DNA of 64,000 nucleotides from Scytonema tolypothrichoides VB-61278 (lineage in GTDB: Bacteria; Cyanobacteriota; Cyanobacteriia; Cyanobacteriales; Nostocaceae): positions 32,382 to 96,381 of the forward strand of contig NZ_JXCA02000005.1 of the NCBI RefSeq assembly GCF_000828085.3, read 5' to 3'. The notes beneath the pieces were generated by a model. The model did not search any database and was not told the DNA's origin. It was given only the letters and a program-made list of their open reading frames with translations. Below, piece after piece: positions 26,224 to 34,477 of the stretch. The position numbers and the translations under genes were made by a program. How positions within the stretch are numbered: the stretch's first letter is position 1; each line of letters opens with the position of its first letter.

Positions 26224-26628
26224 TTAGAAATTGGCGTTAGCGATTGGCTTTGCCACTGCCCCTTGGGCGATCGCCATGTCGTTTGATGTAATAGATGTAG
26301 ATTCTTCCTTACGGGGTGAACCTAATAACTCGATAGTGTTGATGGTAATTACAGGTTTTTGTCGCATGACGCCTGAATTCTTATCTGCCCAACGGTCAAA
26401 TCCAAACTCGCCAGTTATCGCAATCTGGGTTCCTTTGCGAACGTAATTACCAATAACTTCTGCTTGCTTTCCCCATGCTACAAGGTCAAACCAAAGGGCT
26501 TGTTCGCTTCTATAGGGAGGTCTGACAGCGATGCTGATACTAGCTTTTACAGCACCTGACTCGAAATACTTTAGATCCGGCTCTTGTCCGCATCTGCCAA
26601 CCAGCATGACTTTATTGATATAGTTCAT
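26224..26628 (-). CDS. ssb: single-stranded DNA-binding protein
   Basis: A 134-residue SSB with the usual OB-fold start (MNYINKVMLVGRCGQEPDLK, ASISIAVRPPYR, WFDLVAWGKQAEVIGNYVRK, GTQIAITGEFGFDRW). The C-terminus ends KPIANANF, without the acidic DDIPF-type tip found in most bacterial SSBs. It coats single-stranded DNA during plasmid replication or transfer. The next gene on the strand carries such a tip (NEDVPF). Confidence 0.9.
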   Translation of the reverse strand: MNYINKVMLVGRCGQEPDLKYFESGAVKASISIAVRPPYRSEQALWFDLVAWGKQAEVIGNYVRKGTQIAITGEFGFDRWADKNSGVMRQKPVITINTIELLGSPRKEESTSITSNDMAIAQGAVAKPIANANF

Positions 26629-26852
26629 AATTGTGAGGATTTATACAATTCCCCCAATACTGCGTTAGCAAAAGTTCTTCAGCGGGTTATCACTTGGACG
26701 AGTTGTTTTTGTTTAGTTCACATTCACAGGTAATTTTTCTCTGTGTCTATCTTAATTTGATTTGTGGTTTCTACTAAGGGACGAAAAGGTTGCCTGTGTT
26801 ATGTTGGTATGGCTAGAAGTGCTATTTATCTGACAAATCTAATTAAGTATTC

Positions 26853-28046
26853 ATGCCTGAGTATCTTCTTTTAAAGCGAATTAATATTTGTAAGTTGATT
26901 CTTTTGGCTTTGATGTGGATACAATCTGATGAAGACAGCCAGCTATCACTTACTCCTGATTACTCATCCCCTTTGCAAGTAGAGAATCTGACTTGGTTAG
27001 GAGAAACCTATGTAAAAGAGGATGTTGAGCATTTTTGTGATGTTTCCAACACCGTGAGAATAGGTGTGTGGGGAGAAATTCTAGAACTGAAGTTAGTAGA
27101 CTTAATTGCTGATTTACCTAAGAGTTTGCACGATGCGTCATGGTTTGCTTTATTGGCAATTAATATGATGCTGGTGGATAAAGAATTAAATCGAGTATAT
27201 GTACATCCACAAAATGAGTATTTTGCACGAACTATTGCGCTTGATTGCTTAGTGCAATTGGGTGATTCTTACTTAGCGAAAGGTCATCCTTATTTAGACT
27301 TTCCTTTATCATTGGAAGAAGTGAAATCTTTACTACCAGTTGATAGAAAACAAGAATTAAAAATCGAGCTAGAAAAGTTTCTTATTGACACTTATGAACA
27401 CGATTTTGAAGATGATGCACCAGATATTAACCAGTTTTCACCCATCTATTTGAAAGAGGTTTTCAAAGATTTTTTTGCTAATTCTGACTGGCGGGGTGAT
27501 ATTGACCAAGAAGCAGTTGCACAACTGCAAGAGAAGTACGGACCAGAGTACTCTCAAGCTGCATATTCGATTCAAACCAAGGATCATGAACGTTGGGGTT
27601 ATACCCTTGTTTTTCTCAAGCACTTTATAGGTCTAGATTCCAGTTTTCTAGAAAGCCGGAGTGATTTATTTGTTAACGGTGAATCTGAAGAAAGTGATTT
27701 ACCTGACTACTTTTGTATCAAGTCCGATTTAGAACGCTGGCAAGACCGAACAGTTGTCTTATCCCGATTGGTACATACCTTAGTTTATTTTTTGTTAGTA
27801 GCAGAAAATTATCATCCCAGTCATCTAGAAGATTTGATGACTATTCCAGCTTCTGAGCGAAGAATATCAAATCTGCAAGCTTGTTTGGGTGTAGCTGCTT
27901 ATAGGAGTGGTTATTATATGGCTGCTTCTGGTATTCCTGAATCAGAAGTCGGTCGAAGCTGGCTTTTAGATAAAGCTTTCCCTAATCTGCGTAGCTTTTA
28001 TCAATGCGGTCGGTTGGAAGGAAAAAATGTTGGTGTCGGACAGTAG
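26853..28046 (+). CDS. unknown 397-residue protein
   Basis: Not recognised. Acidic, soluble, mostly helical (LVDLIADLPKSLHDASWFAL, DWRGDIDQEAVAQLQEKYG), with no signal peptide; the N-terminal hydrophobic stretch ICKLILLALMWI is short. Divergent from ssb. No catalytic motif seen. The true start may be later than 26,853, because residues 1-20 look unlike the rest. Confidence 0.55.
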   Translation: MPEYLLLKRINICKLILLALMWIQSDEDSQLSLTPDYSSPLQVENLTWLGETYVKEDVEHFCDVSNTVRIGVWGEILELKLVDLIADLPKSLHDASWFALLAINMMLVDKELNRVYVHPQNEYFARTIALDCLVQLGDSYLAKGHPYLDFPLSLEEVKSLLPVDRKQELKIELEKFLIDTYEHDFEDDAPDINQFSPIYLKEVFKDFFANSDWRGDIDQEAVAQLQEKYGPEYSQAAYSIQTKDHERWGYTLVFLKHFIGLDSSFLESRSDLFVNGESEESDLPDYFCIKSDLERWQDRTVVLSRLVHTLVYFLLVAENYHPSHLEDLMTIPASERRISNLQACLGVAAYRSGYYMAASGIPESEVGRSWLLDKAFPNLRSFYQCGRLEGKNVGVGQ

Positions 28047-28132
28047 TCGTTACAACGGAAGAAACCTCCGCTAAATTACTGTTACTTCAAAGCTATAAAT
28101 CGAGTTCAAAAACCACCAAATTTAAGTACCAA

Positions 28133-28276
28133 GACTTACGCAAGTGTCACAATTTAATCGTAAGTGTCACATAAGTTAAAACATAGATTTGAACTTGTAT
28201 GGCTTACTCTATAAGGATCAGATAAAAAAGTTCGCGCTTGTGCCAGTTTATAAAAAATGTGCCAGTTGCGTAAGTC
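28133..28276. repeat. MITE-like element with GACTTACGCAA ends
   Basis: Inverted ends GACTTACGCAA (28,133-28,143) and TTGCGTAAGTC (28,266-28,276) enclose 144 bp with paired internal words: GTGTCAC twice on the left, GTGCCAG twice on the right. TAAGTAC occurs just outside on both sides (28,123-28,129; 28,278-28,284), possibly a target duplication. No coding capacity, so a non-autonomous element. Confidence 0.6.
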
Positions 28277-28530
28277 CTAAGTACAACAAGCAACCTGGTT
28301 ATTGTGGTTTATTTGTACGCGATGGGCGAAGCCCCGCCAAAGGCGATCGCGCTTTAGAACACTAAAAACTAAGTAATAAGGCGAAGCTCCTGCGGAGCCG
28401 CTGCGCGAACACTCCATCACTCAATTTTTAGCTAAAAATGCTTTTGAACCATGTAGCTAACTTCTGGGTTGGTTCATTTTCGTTAGGCTGTATTCGACCA
28501 AGCCCCAAAGGGGCGGGTGTAAGGGTGTGT

Positions 28531-28578
28531 CGATATAGGTTCTCCGGGCACTTCGTGCCTGTCAGAGAACCTATATCG
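28531..28578. other. hairpin X1 near the primase gene
   Basis: Outer 14-bp stem CGATATAGGTTCTC with its complement at 28,565-28,578, then an asymmetric internal loop (CG on the left, TGTCA on the right), an inner 5-bp stem GGCAC/GTGCC and loop TTC. Same architecture as X2 at 28,753-28,798. Confidence 0.65.
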
Positions 28579-28715
28579 AAAGGGTGTAAGGGTGTAGGGG
28601 GTAATATATAGCCCCAAAGTTCGAGGTTCCAAGCCCCTTAATTCATTAATGGAAAGTATAAAAAATCTTAACCGAGATACGTAGTACGAGGTTAATGGCG
28701 TCCTTGTTTCAAGTT

Positions 28716-28812
28716 GATATGGGTTGTCTGAACGCTTTGCGTTCGACAATTTGGAATGGGGTGTCCGGGAACCAAGTTCCTGACAAACACCCCATTCCAA
28801 ACAACCCATATC
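28716..28812. other. hairpin X2 near the primase gene, nested
   Basis: Outer 12-bp stem GATATGGGTTGT (28,716-28,727) with complement at 28,801-28,812. Inside are a small hairpin GAACGCTTTGCGTTC and a 12-bp stem GGAATGGGGTGT (28,753-28,764) with complement at 28,787-28,798. This encloses an internal loop CCG/TGACAA and an inner stem GGAAC/GTTCC with loop CAA. Confidence 0.65.
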
Positions 28813-28887
28813 AAGCCCCTCAATTTATTGATGGGGTTTCCCCTACACCCCTACACCCCTATACCCCTAGTTTTTGACTGTTCATGA

Positions 28888-30069
28888 TTAAGAAAGATTG
28901 GCGAATCTAAACAAAGTACGGATAGTGATGCCAGTTTTGCGGAACGACTTCCATTTATAGGCGCATTCGCCTGGTTTGTATTTAGGAGATAGCTGGCTCC
29001 AGGTGTCCCATGCTTCAAAAAGGATAGGACTAACACTATGGAGTGCCATTCCAACTTGAATCCACGAGTGGTAATCATCTGCAAATTGCGGGTGGATGAC
29101 TTCGAGTAGTACAAGTGCGGTTTGGATATTGTTTTCGATTGAGGGTATTAAGTGAGCATATCTGTCTCTTCCATATCTACAGTTATATTTTTCTTGAGGT
29201 AGGTTAAATTTTCTTGTTTTCTCCTGTTTGACGAGCATTTGAGCAATTAGCCAGTTAGGAGATTGATGTATTTCTATCTCAGATGGACTACACCCAGGAA
29301 GCCACTTGTATTTTCTGCCGTCTGGATGGTAGGAAGGGGGAAGGATTGAGGCTAGGTTTTTGCCTCGGAACTCTAGGTGTTCGTCTTTCCCAGTTTTGAT
29401 TCTGCAAGATTTTACTTTCTGAGCTTCTGAACCTGGGATGAGGTATAAATGTTGGCTTCGGTAATTTCTTCCAGAGGTAAATGCAACCGTAGGAGGAAGA
29501 TATTGGAGTGCGCGTTCGTGCAGCGACTCCACAGGAGTATCGTGGGCAGTGTTAGGTGTTAGCTGGTCAAGTTCTTCTGGTTTTTGATGTTCGTTAATCT
29601 GAATGATTTGTCGCCAGGAGGTTTCCCCGTCGCAGTCAATTGCTACCAGATATCCTTGAGGATGATTGGGTCCGCATACCAAGGCGATGCCAGTGGGGAC
29701 GATGTATCTGTCATTTGTCCAGACTTTGAAGTGGTGACGGATAAGTTCGGCTTGTAGCTCTTTGGGAGAGTGAGTGTTTTTCTGCCATTCTTTTCCCAAA
29801 GGGCGTTTACCGAACGTGGGGACAACTTGCCATTCTTCAGGTAACTCATCTAAAGAGGAAATAATCTGACGGATTTGAGCGTGCATGAGATCATAAAAAT
29901 TCTTATCACATGACTCATGCAGCATGAGCGTTAGTGCTTGTAGTGATTTGATTTTTGTAGGTGATTCTTCGTCAGTTATACGATGTTTATTTGTGAACTG
30001 ATCGAATTCAAACTCAATTTGACGTTGAGCTGAGACGGGCGCATATTCGGAAATTAAGGCTGAAAACAA
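28888..30069 (-). CDS. prim-pol type DNA primase/polymerase with PriCT-2 domain
   Basis: A 393-residue protein. Residues about 95-270 form an archaeo-eukaryotic primase-polymerase domain, with the D-x-D of VAIDCDGE and the LEFRGKNLASILPPSYHPDG segment. Residues 310-390 match the PriCT-2 primase C-terminal domain (DDYHSWIQVGMALHS, FEAWDTWSQLSPKYKPGE). It should make primers for plasmid replication with the window's DnaB and SSB. No helicase domain is fused, unlike many phage prim-pols. Predicted start is TTG at 30,069. Two unusual hairpins lie just downstream. Confidence 0.85.
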   Translation of the reverse strand: MFSALISEYAPVSAQRQIEFEFDQFTNKHRITDEESPTKIKSLQALTLMLHESCDKNFYDLMHAQIRQIISSLDELPEEWQVVPTFGKRPLGKEWQKNTHSPKELQAELIRHHFKVWTNDRYIVPTGIALVCGPNHPQGYLVAIDCDGETSWRQIIQINEHQKPEELDQLTPNTAHDTPVESLHERALQYLPPTVAFTSGRNYRSQHLYLIPGSEAQKVKSCRIKTGKDEHLEFRGKNLASILPPSYHPDGRKYKWLPGCSPSEIEIHQSPNWLIAQMLVKQEKTRKFNLPQEKYNCRYGRDRYAHLIPSIENNIQTALVLLEVIHPQFADDYHSWIQVGMALHSVSPILFEAWDTWSQLSPKYKPGECAYKWKSFRKTGITIRTLFRFANLS

Positions 30070-30190
30070 TTAACCTGCAAAGGGTTTGATAATTTGCTAC
30101 TTCCTTATATGCAAAGTCGTTGTGGATAACGAAAAATCAAGCATTTTCAACGCCTTTTTCACATCGCCCTCGGCTCAACGTCTACAGCAC

Positions 30191-30400
30191 TTACCGATGA
30201 CCAGCTTCAATTAGCTTGGCAAGAATATTTTGATCAAACGCTTTGATACTTGATACCAACTGTTGCCAGTGTTGCCATTTTTCATGTGAGTAGGCGTGGT
30301 TCGGATCAAAGTTACAAACTTCGCAGAATTTCTTAAAGTCTGCGTTCCAATGAAAAGTGCAAATTCCTTCTAGTAAATAATTGATTTTTTGGTTGTCCAT
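30191..30400 (-). CDS. small unknown protein, 69 residues
   Basis: Not recognised. Has a tryptophan- and histidine-rich helical sequence (HNAYSHEKWQHWQQLV type) and two Cys (FCEVC). Lies in a run of small minus-strand genes upstream of the primase; a good ATG and reasonable codon use support it. Confidence 0.45.
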   Translation of the reverse strand: MDNQKINYLLEGICTFHWNADFKKFCEVCNFDPNHAYSHEKWQHWQQLVSSIKAFDQNILAKLIEAGHR

Positions 30401-30493
30401 AGTTGATTGATATTTCGGTTTATGATTGTTGGTTCTACGCTAACCTTTGATTGAGGGGATACTCTACGTCGATTTATTTACGCGCTATGTGCT

Positions 30494-31243
30494 TTATCTA
30501 CCATTACCTGCAGAAACTGCTGTTGAGTTGATATATTTCTCAAAATTTGAAACTTTCCAGTTTAATCCATGAACGCGATCGCTTATATTTGGTTTAGATG
30601 ATACCCCATCGCACAACAGACAGTTTTCACATTGAATTCTGTCGTCTTCAGTATTACGACAAAGAATTTCATTAGACATCAAGGGCGCATTAGGAGCGGT
30701 AATTCTAAAAGTTCTCCAACCCCTGAATTGAGCTTCTTTCGCTTCCGCTTCGCTTTGTACCGAAGCCATTAAATATTGTTGCCAACGAGTATCGCAATAT
30801 CTCCATTGATGGGTATATCCAGTGTATTTTTGAGATGCCAAAATAATCGGCTCCCACACTTCAATTGGTATTGCTGTTGGGTCTCCATAAGAGCCTATTC
30901 TAATAGGATAGCGATATCGTTTCAAAACTTCTATCTCGTGAGTGCTAAATTTTGGATAAGTCCCACTTGCATACTTGCGGTAAATATTATTGGTGGGTAA
31001 CAAGTTTACATAGCAGCTACCCGAATGACTCAACTTTAAAGGGCAGTTACCGCAAATGCCTATGTCTAAACCATTTTTTGCAGCATCTGTGGGGACAAAT
31101 TCTTGTTGCAAAATCCAAGACTGAATTAATCGTCCAGTTTTACGATTGGATGTATGGAAAACAAATCCTGTCAAAATCAGAACTATTGGTGAACCGTTAA
31201 TCAAAGATGCTCCTTCCCAAACAATGTAGCTATTTTGTAACAT
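30494..31243 (-). CDS. phage/plasmid-type protein with cysteine clusters, DUF7227-like
   Basis: A 249-residue protein. The N-terminus (IVLILTGFVFHTSNRKTGRL IQSWIL) and the body resemble a family of phage and plasmid proteins I associate with DUF7227; not searched. Cysteines in GICGNCPL...GSCYV and later CRNTEDDRIQCENCLLC could bind zinc or an Fe-S cluster. Function unknown. It lies upstream of the primase gene on the same strand. Confidence 0.5.
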   Translation of the reverse strand: MLQNSYIVWEGASLINGSPIVLILTGFVFHTSNRKTGRLIQSWILQQEFVPTDAAKNGLDIGICGNCPLKLSHSGSCYVNLLPTNNIYRKYASGTYPKFSTHEIEVLKRYRYPIRIGSYGDPTAIPIEVWEPIILASQKYTGYTHQWRYCDTRWQQYLMASVQSEAEAKEAQFRGWRTFRITAPNAPLMSNEILCRNTEDDRIQCENCLLCDGVSSKPNISDRVHGLNWKVSNFEKYINSTAVSAGNGR

Positions 31244-31326
31244 AGTGATGATAGAATCTGATTAAGTTTTTCTGAATTTAATTTTTTTTGAATTCATGAA
31301 GAGTTAACAAAACTTGTTATAGTAAA

Positions 31327-31354
31327 AAGGGGAGAAAATATTATTTCTCCCCTT
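31327..31354 (-). terminator. factor-independent terminator
   Basis: AAGGGGAGAAA pairs with TTTCTCCCCTT; on the minus strand the stem is followed by TTTTTACT. It ends the transcript of the 134-residue gene at 31,435-31,839. Confidence 0.75.
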
Positions 31355-31434
31355 GTTTTGACTTGATTTTTCAAATGATTATTAGATGGTGAAAGAGTTT
31401 CATTAATCAGAATTGAAGCTTAGCGCCATCTAAT

Positions 31435-31839
31435 TCACATTTTCTTGACTTCATTAACATCACTCACTCCACTTCTTTGAGACAGAAGAAATTCACTTCT
31501 ACGTTCAGCATATTCTTGTCTACGTTGCCAAGACATTCGATCTTGCACTATCAAGTCTTCAAGGCTTTTACCAAACTTACGGTTAGCGTATTCAAGCAAT
31601 TGTTCTAGGGAGTATCGCTTTTCTTCAAGTTTGCCAAAATCACTTGCAAAGCGCTCTTTAAAATCATTCCAATTGAAAGTTTGTTTGAGCGATCGCTTAG
31701 CGATAAGACCACAAAGAGAGCGAATGGAATAGTAAACTTTTGAGTATACACGCTCCGAGTAGTTGTTAACTGCATACTCACCTAAGATTGAATCATCAAT
31801 CGGTTGAAAAGCAGGAGTAGAAGATTTACGTGATGCCAT
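31435..31839 (-). CDS. unknown 134-residue basic protein
   Basis: Not recognised. Helical and basic (SKVYYSIRSLCGLIAKRSLK, SWQRRQEYAERRSEF). A terminator follows 80 bp downstream. Possibly a small DNA-associated plasmid protein; no motif supports a specific role. Confidence 0.45.
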   Translation of the reverse strand: MASRKSSTPAFQPIDDSILGEYAVNNYSERVYSKVYYSIRSLCGLIAKRSLKQTFNWNDFKERFASDFGKLEEKRYSLEQLLEYANRKFGKSLEDLIVQDRMSWQRRQEYAERRSEFLLSQRSGVSDVNEVKKM

Positions 31840-31915
31840 ACAAAATACTCCAAAAACTTCATGAACAACAGGGCGTTAGCCTACAGATTGGCTGCTATTT
31901 ACGTATGTAAGAAAT

Positions 31916-32206
31916 TCACCACCAAGCTGAATCATCGCAGTCAGCTATTAAATCTTTGTTCTCGCAGTGTTGCTGGTAATCAATCTCCAGTTGTTGCAAG
32001 TCTGTATCCATTGCTAGTTTTTGTACTTCCAGCATTATTTCTTTTAAATGCTTTTCTTCACTTACACCTGAATAGTAAATCTTGATAAATTTGTCAGCTT
32101 TGCCTATGAACATTTCAAGATTAGTAACAAATGTCTGCTCAAAATCTATCGCTTGAATCATTATTTTTATTCCATGAAAAATTGGATGGTTAACATCAGT
32201 ACTCAT
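31916..32206 (-). CDS. unknown acidic 96-residue protein
   Basis: Not recognised. Helical, acidic C-terminus (ENKDLIADCDDSAWW). The start at 32,206 overlaps the upstream gene by 11 bp; the internal ATG at 32,161 is an alternative. Part of a run of small minus-strand genes. Confidence 0.45.
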   Translation of the reverse strand: MSTDVNHPIFHGIKIMIQAIDFEQTFVTNLEMFIGKADKFIKIYYSGVSEEKHLKEIMLEVQKLAMDTDLQQLEIDYQQHCENKDLIADCDDSAWW

Positions 32207-32558
32207 TTGGTAACATCAAAACTCTCTGAACCAGGTAAAGTTTGATGCTAGGTAGTGGGAAGTCCGTGTACTCAATTTCTTGTCGTAGAATCTCCTTATC
32301 TGTATCCCATTCACAAATCAAAGTGCCTGATTTCCCCTTGACTAACAAATGCCAAATCTGAAAATCTTGCAGCTTGGTATTAGACAAAAATGTCTGAGTT
32401 TGATGCGAGGCAATTGCATCTATTAGCCAATAGGCTTCGGCAGTATCGACGAGGTATTTAACTCCTTCTGTAAACCCGATGCCTAACCAATGTTTGTAAA
32501 TAATATCCGAACCAATAAATTGCTTTAGTTCCGCAGTTATTTGATCAGAATTTTTCAT
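32196..32558 (-). CDS. DUF6876-like protein
   Basis: A 120-residue protein resembling the DUF6876 family of phage and plasmid proteins: the block SDIIYKHWLGIGFTEGVKYL followed by YWLIDAIASHQ is characteristic as I recall it. No catalytic role is established. It overlaps the next gene, suggesting cotranscription. Confidence 0.6.
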   Translation of the reverse strand: MKNSDQITAELKQFIGSDIIYKHWLGIGFTEGVKYLVDTAEAYWLIDAIASHQTQTFLSNTKLQDFQIWHLLVKGKSGTLICEWDTDKEILRQEIEYTDFPLPSIKLYLVQRVLMLPNEY

Positions 32559-32606
32559 AATTATTGGCTCCCAACTTTCCTCATTTGTTTCTTAGGCGTT
32601 AGCCAT

Positions 32607-32654
32607 GAGCAAATAACTTTTGGTGAAGAAAGTATCACCAAAAGTTATTTGCTC
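32607..32654. terminator. 20-bp perfect hairpin
   Basis: GAGCAAATAACTTTTGGTGA (32,607-32,626) and its exact complement (32,635-32,654) with an 8-base loop. It lies between two minus-strand genes and may end or attenuate transcription. No T-run is present on either side. Confidence 0.55.
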
Positions 32655-32691
32655 TTATTGATTGCAAATAGGAGATTGCTCGCGTGAAAAT

Positions 32692-32928
32692 TTATTGAAC
32701 TGCTGCCAAATCTTCTTCAACCAATTCTTCGCAGTATCCTTGTGGAGAATCTAGAACGACTGTATAATTCCAGGTACTTCCTGAATAATCATCGATTCGC
32801 AGTCCTGTAACTTTGCCTGTCGCCCATTCTTGGGGATTACAATTGCTTTTGATTGCAACGCGCTGTTCAAAAGTATATTTAGGTGAGAGCGCTTGATTGT
32901 GAGTGAAGGTGATTGTTATGGTGTTCAT
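32692..32928 (-). CDS. small unknown protein, 78 residues
   Basis: Not recognised. Beta-rich sequence (MNTITITFTHNQALSPKYTF, WNYTVVLDSPQGYCEELVEED) that could form an SH3-like barrel. Preceded by a repeat-looped inverted repeat at 32,961-33,006. Confidence 0.45.
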   Translation of the reverse strand: MNTITITFTHNQALSPKYTFEQRVAIKSNCNPQEWATGKVTGLRIDDYSGSTWNYTVVLDSPQGYCEELVEEDLAAVQ

Positions 32929-33153
32929 GGTTTATTTAACGCAACCTTGGACGTCAAAAAATAAGATTCATCGCTCACCTTCCGGCGTAAGCCGCTTGAA
33001 TCTTATGTTTAAGAATGTTAACCTGTTCTACTATTTTTTATTTTCTTTGATGCGAATTAGAGGGTTTTACCCCTGATTTGCCAGCAGTATCCTTGTAGGC
33101 ATGGTTTGCGCTCAACTAGAAGTCATTGACAACTCTTTAGTTTTCCTGCGCCA

Positions 33154-33390
33154 TCAAGAATAGCGGTTATCTCGTAGGTTTTGGACACTTTTCCCAGATG
33201 GTGCTTTGTGAATAGGTAATAGGTTGCCATTATTGACCTCTTGTTCCCAGTCGAAGATGATTTTATTTACATTTCCCTTTTTAAAGTAGAGGTTTTCATT
33301 AACGATGGCTGCGATGTGGATGACACCGTGTTCTTTGGAATAAACTTGTGTGTTTGGTTGTAACCATTCAGGATGCGTCGTCAGAAAAAA
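33154..33390 (-). pseudogene. gene fragment lacking a start codon
   Basis: The minus frame reads FFLTTHPEWLQPNTQVYSKE HGVIHIAAIVNENLYF, then KIIFDWEQEVNNGN and NLRDNRYS. It is gene-like, but a TAA stop lies immediately before it and no normal start is present. Probably the 3' part of a gene related to the small beta-rich proteins nearby. Function unknown. Confidence 0.4.
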
Positions 33391-33491
33391 TTACCTGCTT
33401 GCTATTACTTAGTAGGCTGGCGTTAGTCAAAGTGGTGGTTTTTGTTATTGCGGTAGATACTGTTAATAGTTATGTCTAAAAAATTTGCATT

Positions 33492-33905
33492 ATGGAACCA
33501 ATACAAAAGCAGCAGGCTGAATTAATTATCCAGCAAGCTCTCAAGGAAAATTTTACCGATAACGAGAAAGTTGTTTATGATGATTTCATTGTCGAAGCTG
33601 GGGTGAAAAACCCAGCCGAGATGACTGAGACAGATGTTGACACCCTAATTAGATATCTTCATGCTTGCGAAGCATCTAATGAATTTGTTATTAATGTAAT
33701 AAATCGTTTGACGCAAGTCGCTCCTGCTCATGTCATGACGAAGCTTCTCAATAGTGATAATGACGGAGACGGTGTACCTTTGTACCAAGAATTGCAGCTT
33801 GGGACAAAGGCTACTGAATTTGACACTCCTTCTGAGATAGCAGTTGCGGGGCAGAGGCAATATCAGCAGTTCTTTCCAACTCAGGATAGTGATGTGGAGT
33901 TGTAA
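33492..33905 (+). CDS. small protein with calcium-loop-like DxDxDG motif
   Basis: A 137-residue soluble protein. Near residue 90, NSDNDGDGVPLYQELQLGT fits an EF-hand or thrombospondin type-3/dockerin-like calcium loop (DNDGDGVP...E...GT). The N-terminal helical part is not recognised. No signal peptide is evident, so the loop would be cytoplasmic unless exported by another route. Convergent with the minus-strand run of small genes. Confidence 0.5.
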   Translation: MEPIQKQQAELIIQQALKENFTDNEKVVYDDFIVEAGVKNPAEMTETDVDTLIRYLHACEASNEFVINVINRLTQVAPAHVMTKLLNSDNDGDGVPLYQELQLGTKATEFDTPSEIAVAGQRQYQQFFPTQDSDVEL

Positions 33906-34053
33906 GTATAACCCAATGTGGTTGCTCCCTACTGCATTAGTTTGTTGCCTTGTCAACTATTCTAAGTTGCAAAGATTGATGGGACATTGGGTTGAAGTGT
34001 GTGATTTAGGGTATGGTTCTTGTGGAGGTGTTACTAAATAGCTAAAAGTCCAA

Positions 34054-34218
34054 TCAAACCGAATATTTCTGAGCACTTCGCATTTTCTTTTTCAAGCTAT
34101 GGATAAACTCTCGCAGCACATCAGTCCGGTTTTTCCCAACCAACTGACAATACTCATCTAATAACTCCAATTCTGCTTGTGTTACTCGTAAGTCTATCCT
34201 CTTATCTTGTTTCGCCAT
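34054..34218 (-). CDS. 54-residue ribbon-helix-helix protein
   Basis: A short ORF reading MAKQDKRIDLRVTQAELELL, then DEYCQLVGKNRTDVLREFIH and a basic tail. This is a typical CopG/Arc-type ribbon-helix-helix: a beta strand (RIDLRVT), helix, and GKNRTDVLREFI turn and helix. It may be an antitoxin or plasmid regulator; no toxin partner is visible next to it. Confidence 0.7.
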   Translation of the reverse strand: MAKQDKRIDLRVTQAELELLDEYCQLVGKNRTDVLREFIHSLKKKMRSAQKYSV

Positions 34219-34477
34219 TGCCACCACGCTAGATAGGGATTTGAACGCGGCTTTAAATCTGTTGAATGCCCCAGAAGAGTATGTACGGTTGGCTCAACCG
34301 GAAGTCACGCCCGTGGGACGGCAGGTGCTACAACGGGGGGAACCCCCGCAACGCACTGCCTCACAAGTAGGAGCCGACTCCCTTGGTCGAAACGGGAAGT
34401 AAACAACGAGAATGCTCATATTTGAGCGATTTGTATAAGTTTTATGGAGCAGAAAACAAGAGGATTTTTGGGAATTC
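34219..34477. other. spacer with a small dispersed repeat
   Basis: About 260 bp. GC-rich repeat at 34,305-34,370 (GGGGGGAACCCCCGCAACGC type). No gene called. Confidence 0.35.

Larger units (their letters stand above)
28277..28887. other. non-coding region with dispersed repeats and two large hairpins
   Basis: About 610 bp downstream of the primase gene. Small dispersed repeats lie at 28,318-28,410 (GCGATGGGCGAAGCCCCGCC type). Two large hairpins are listed separately, embedded in GGGTGTAAGGGTGTAGGGG-type tandem sequence. ORFs read here run through the palindromes and are not called. Confidence 0.5.

Noticed and set aside
28133-28276. CRISPR-associated transposon end
   Set aside because: Short repeated GTGTCAC words recall TnsB sites, but no tns or cas genes are in the window and the element is only 144 bp.
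28483-28877. Small ORFs on both strands
   Set aside because: They read through the X1/X2 palindromes and flanking low-complexity repeats and have no coding character.
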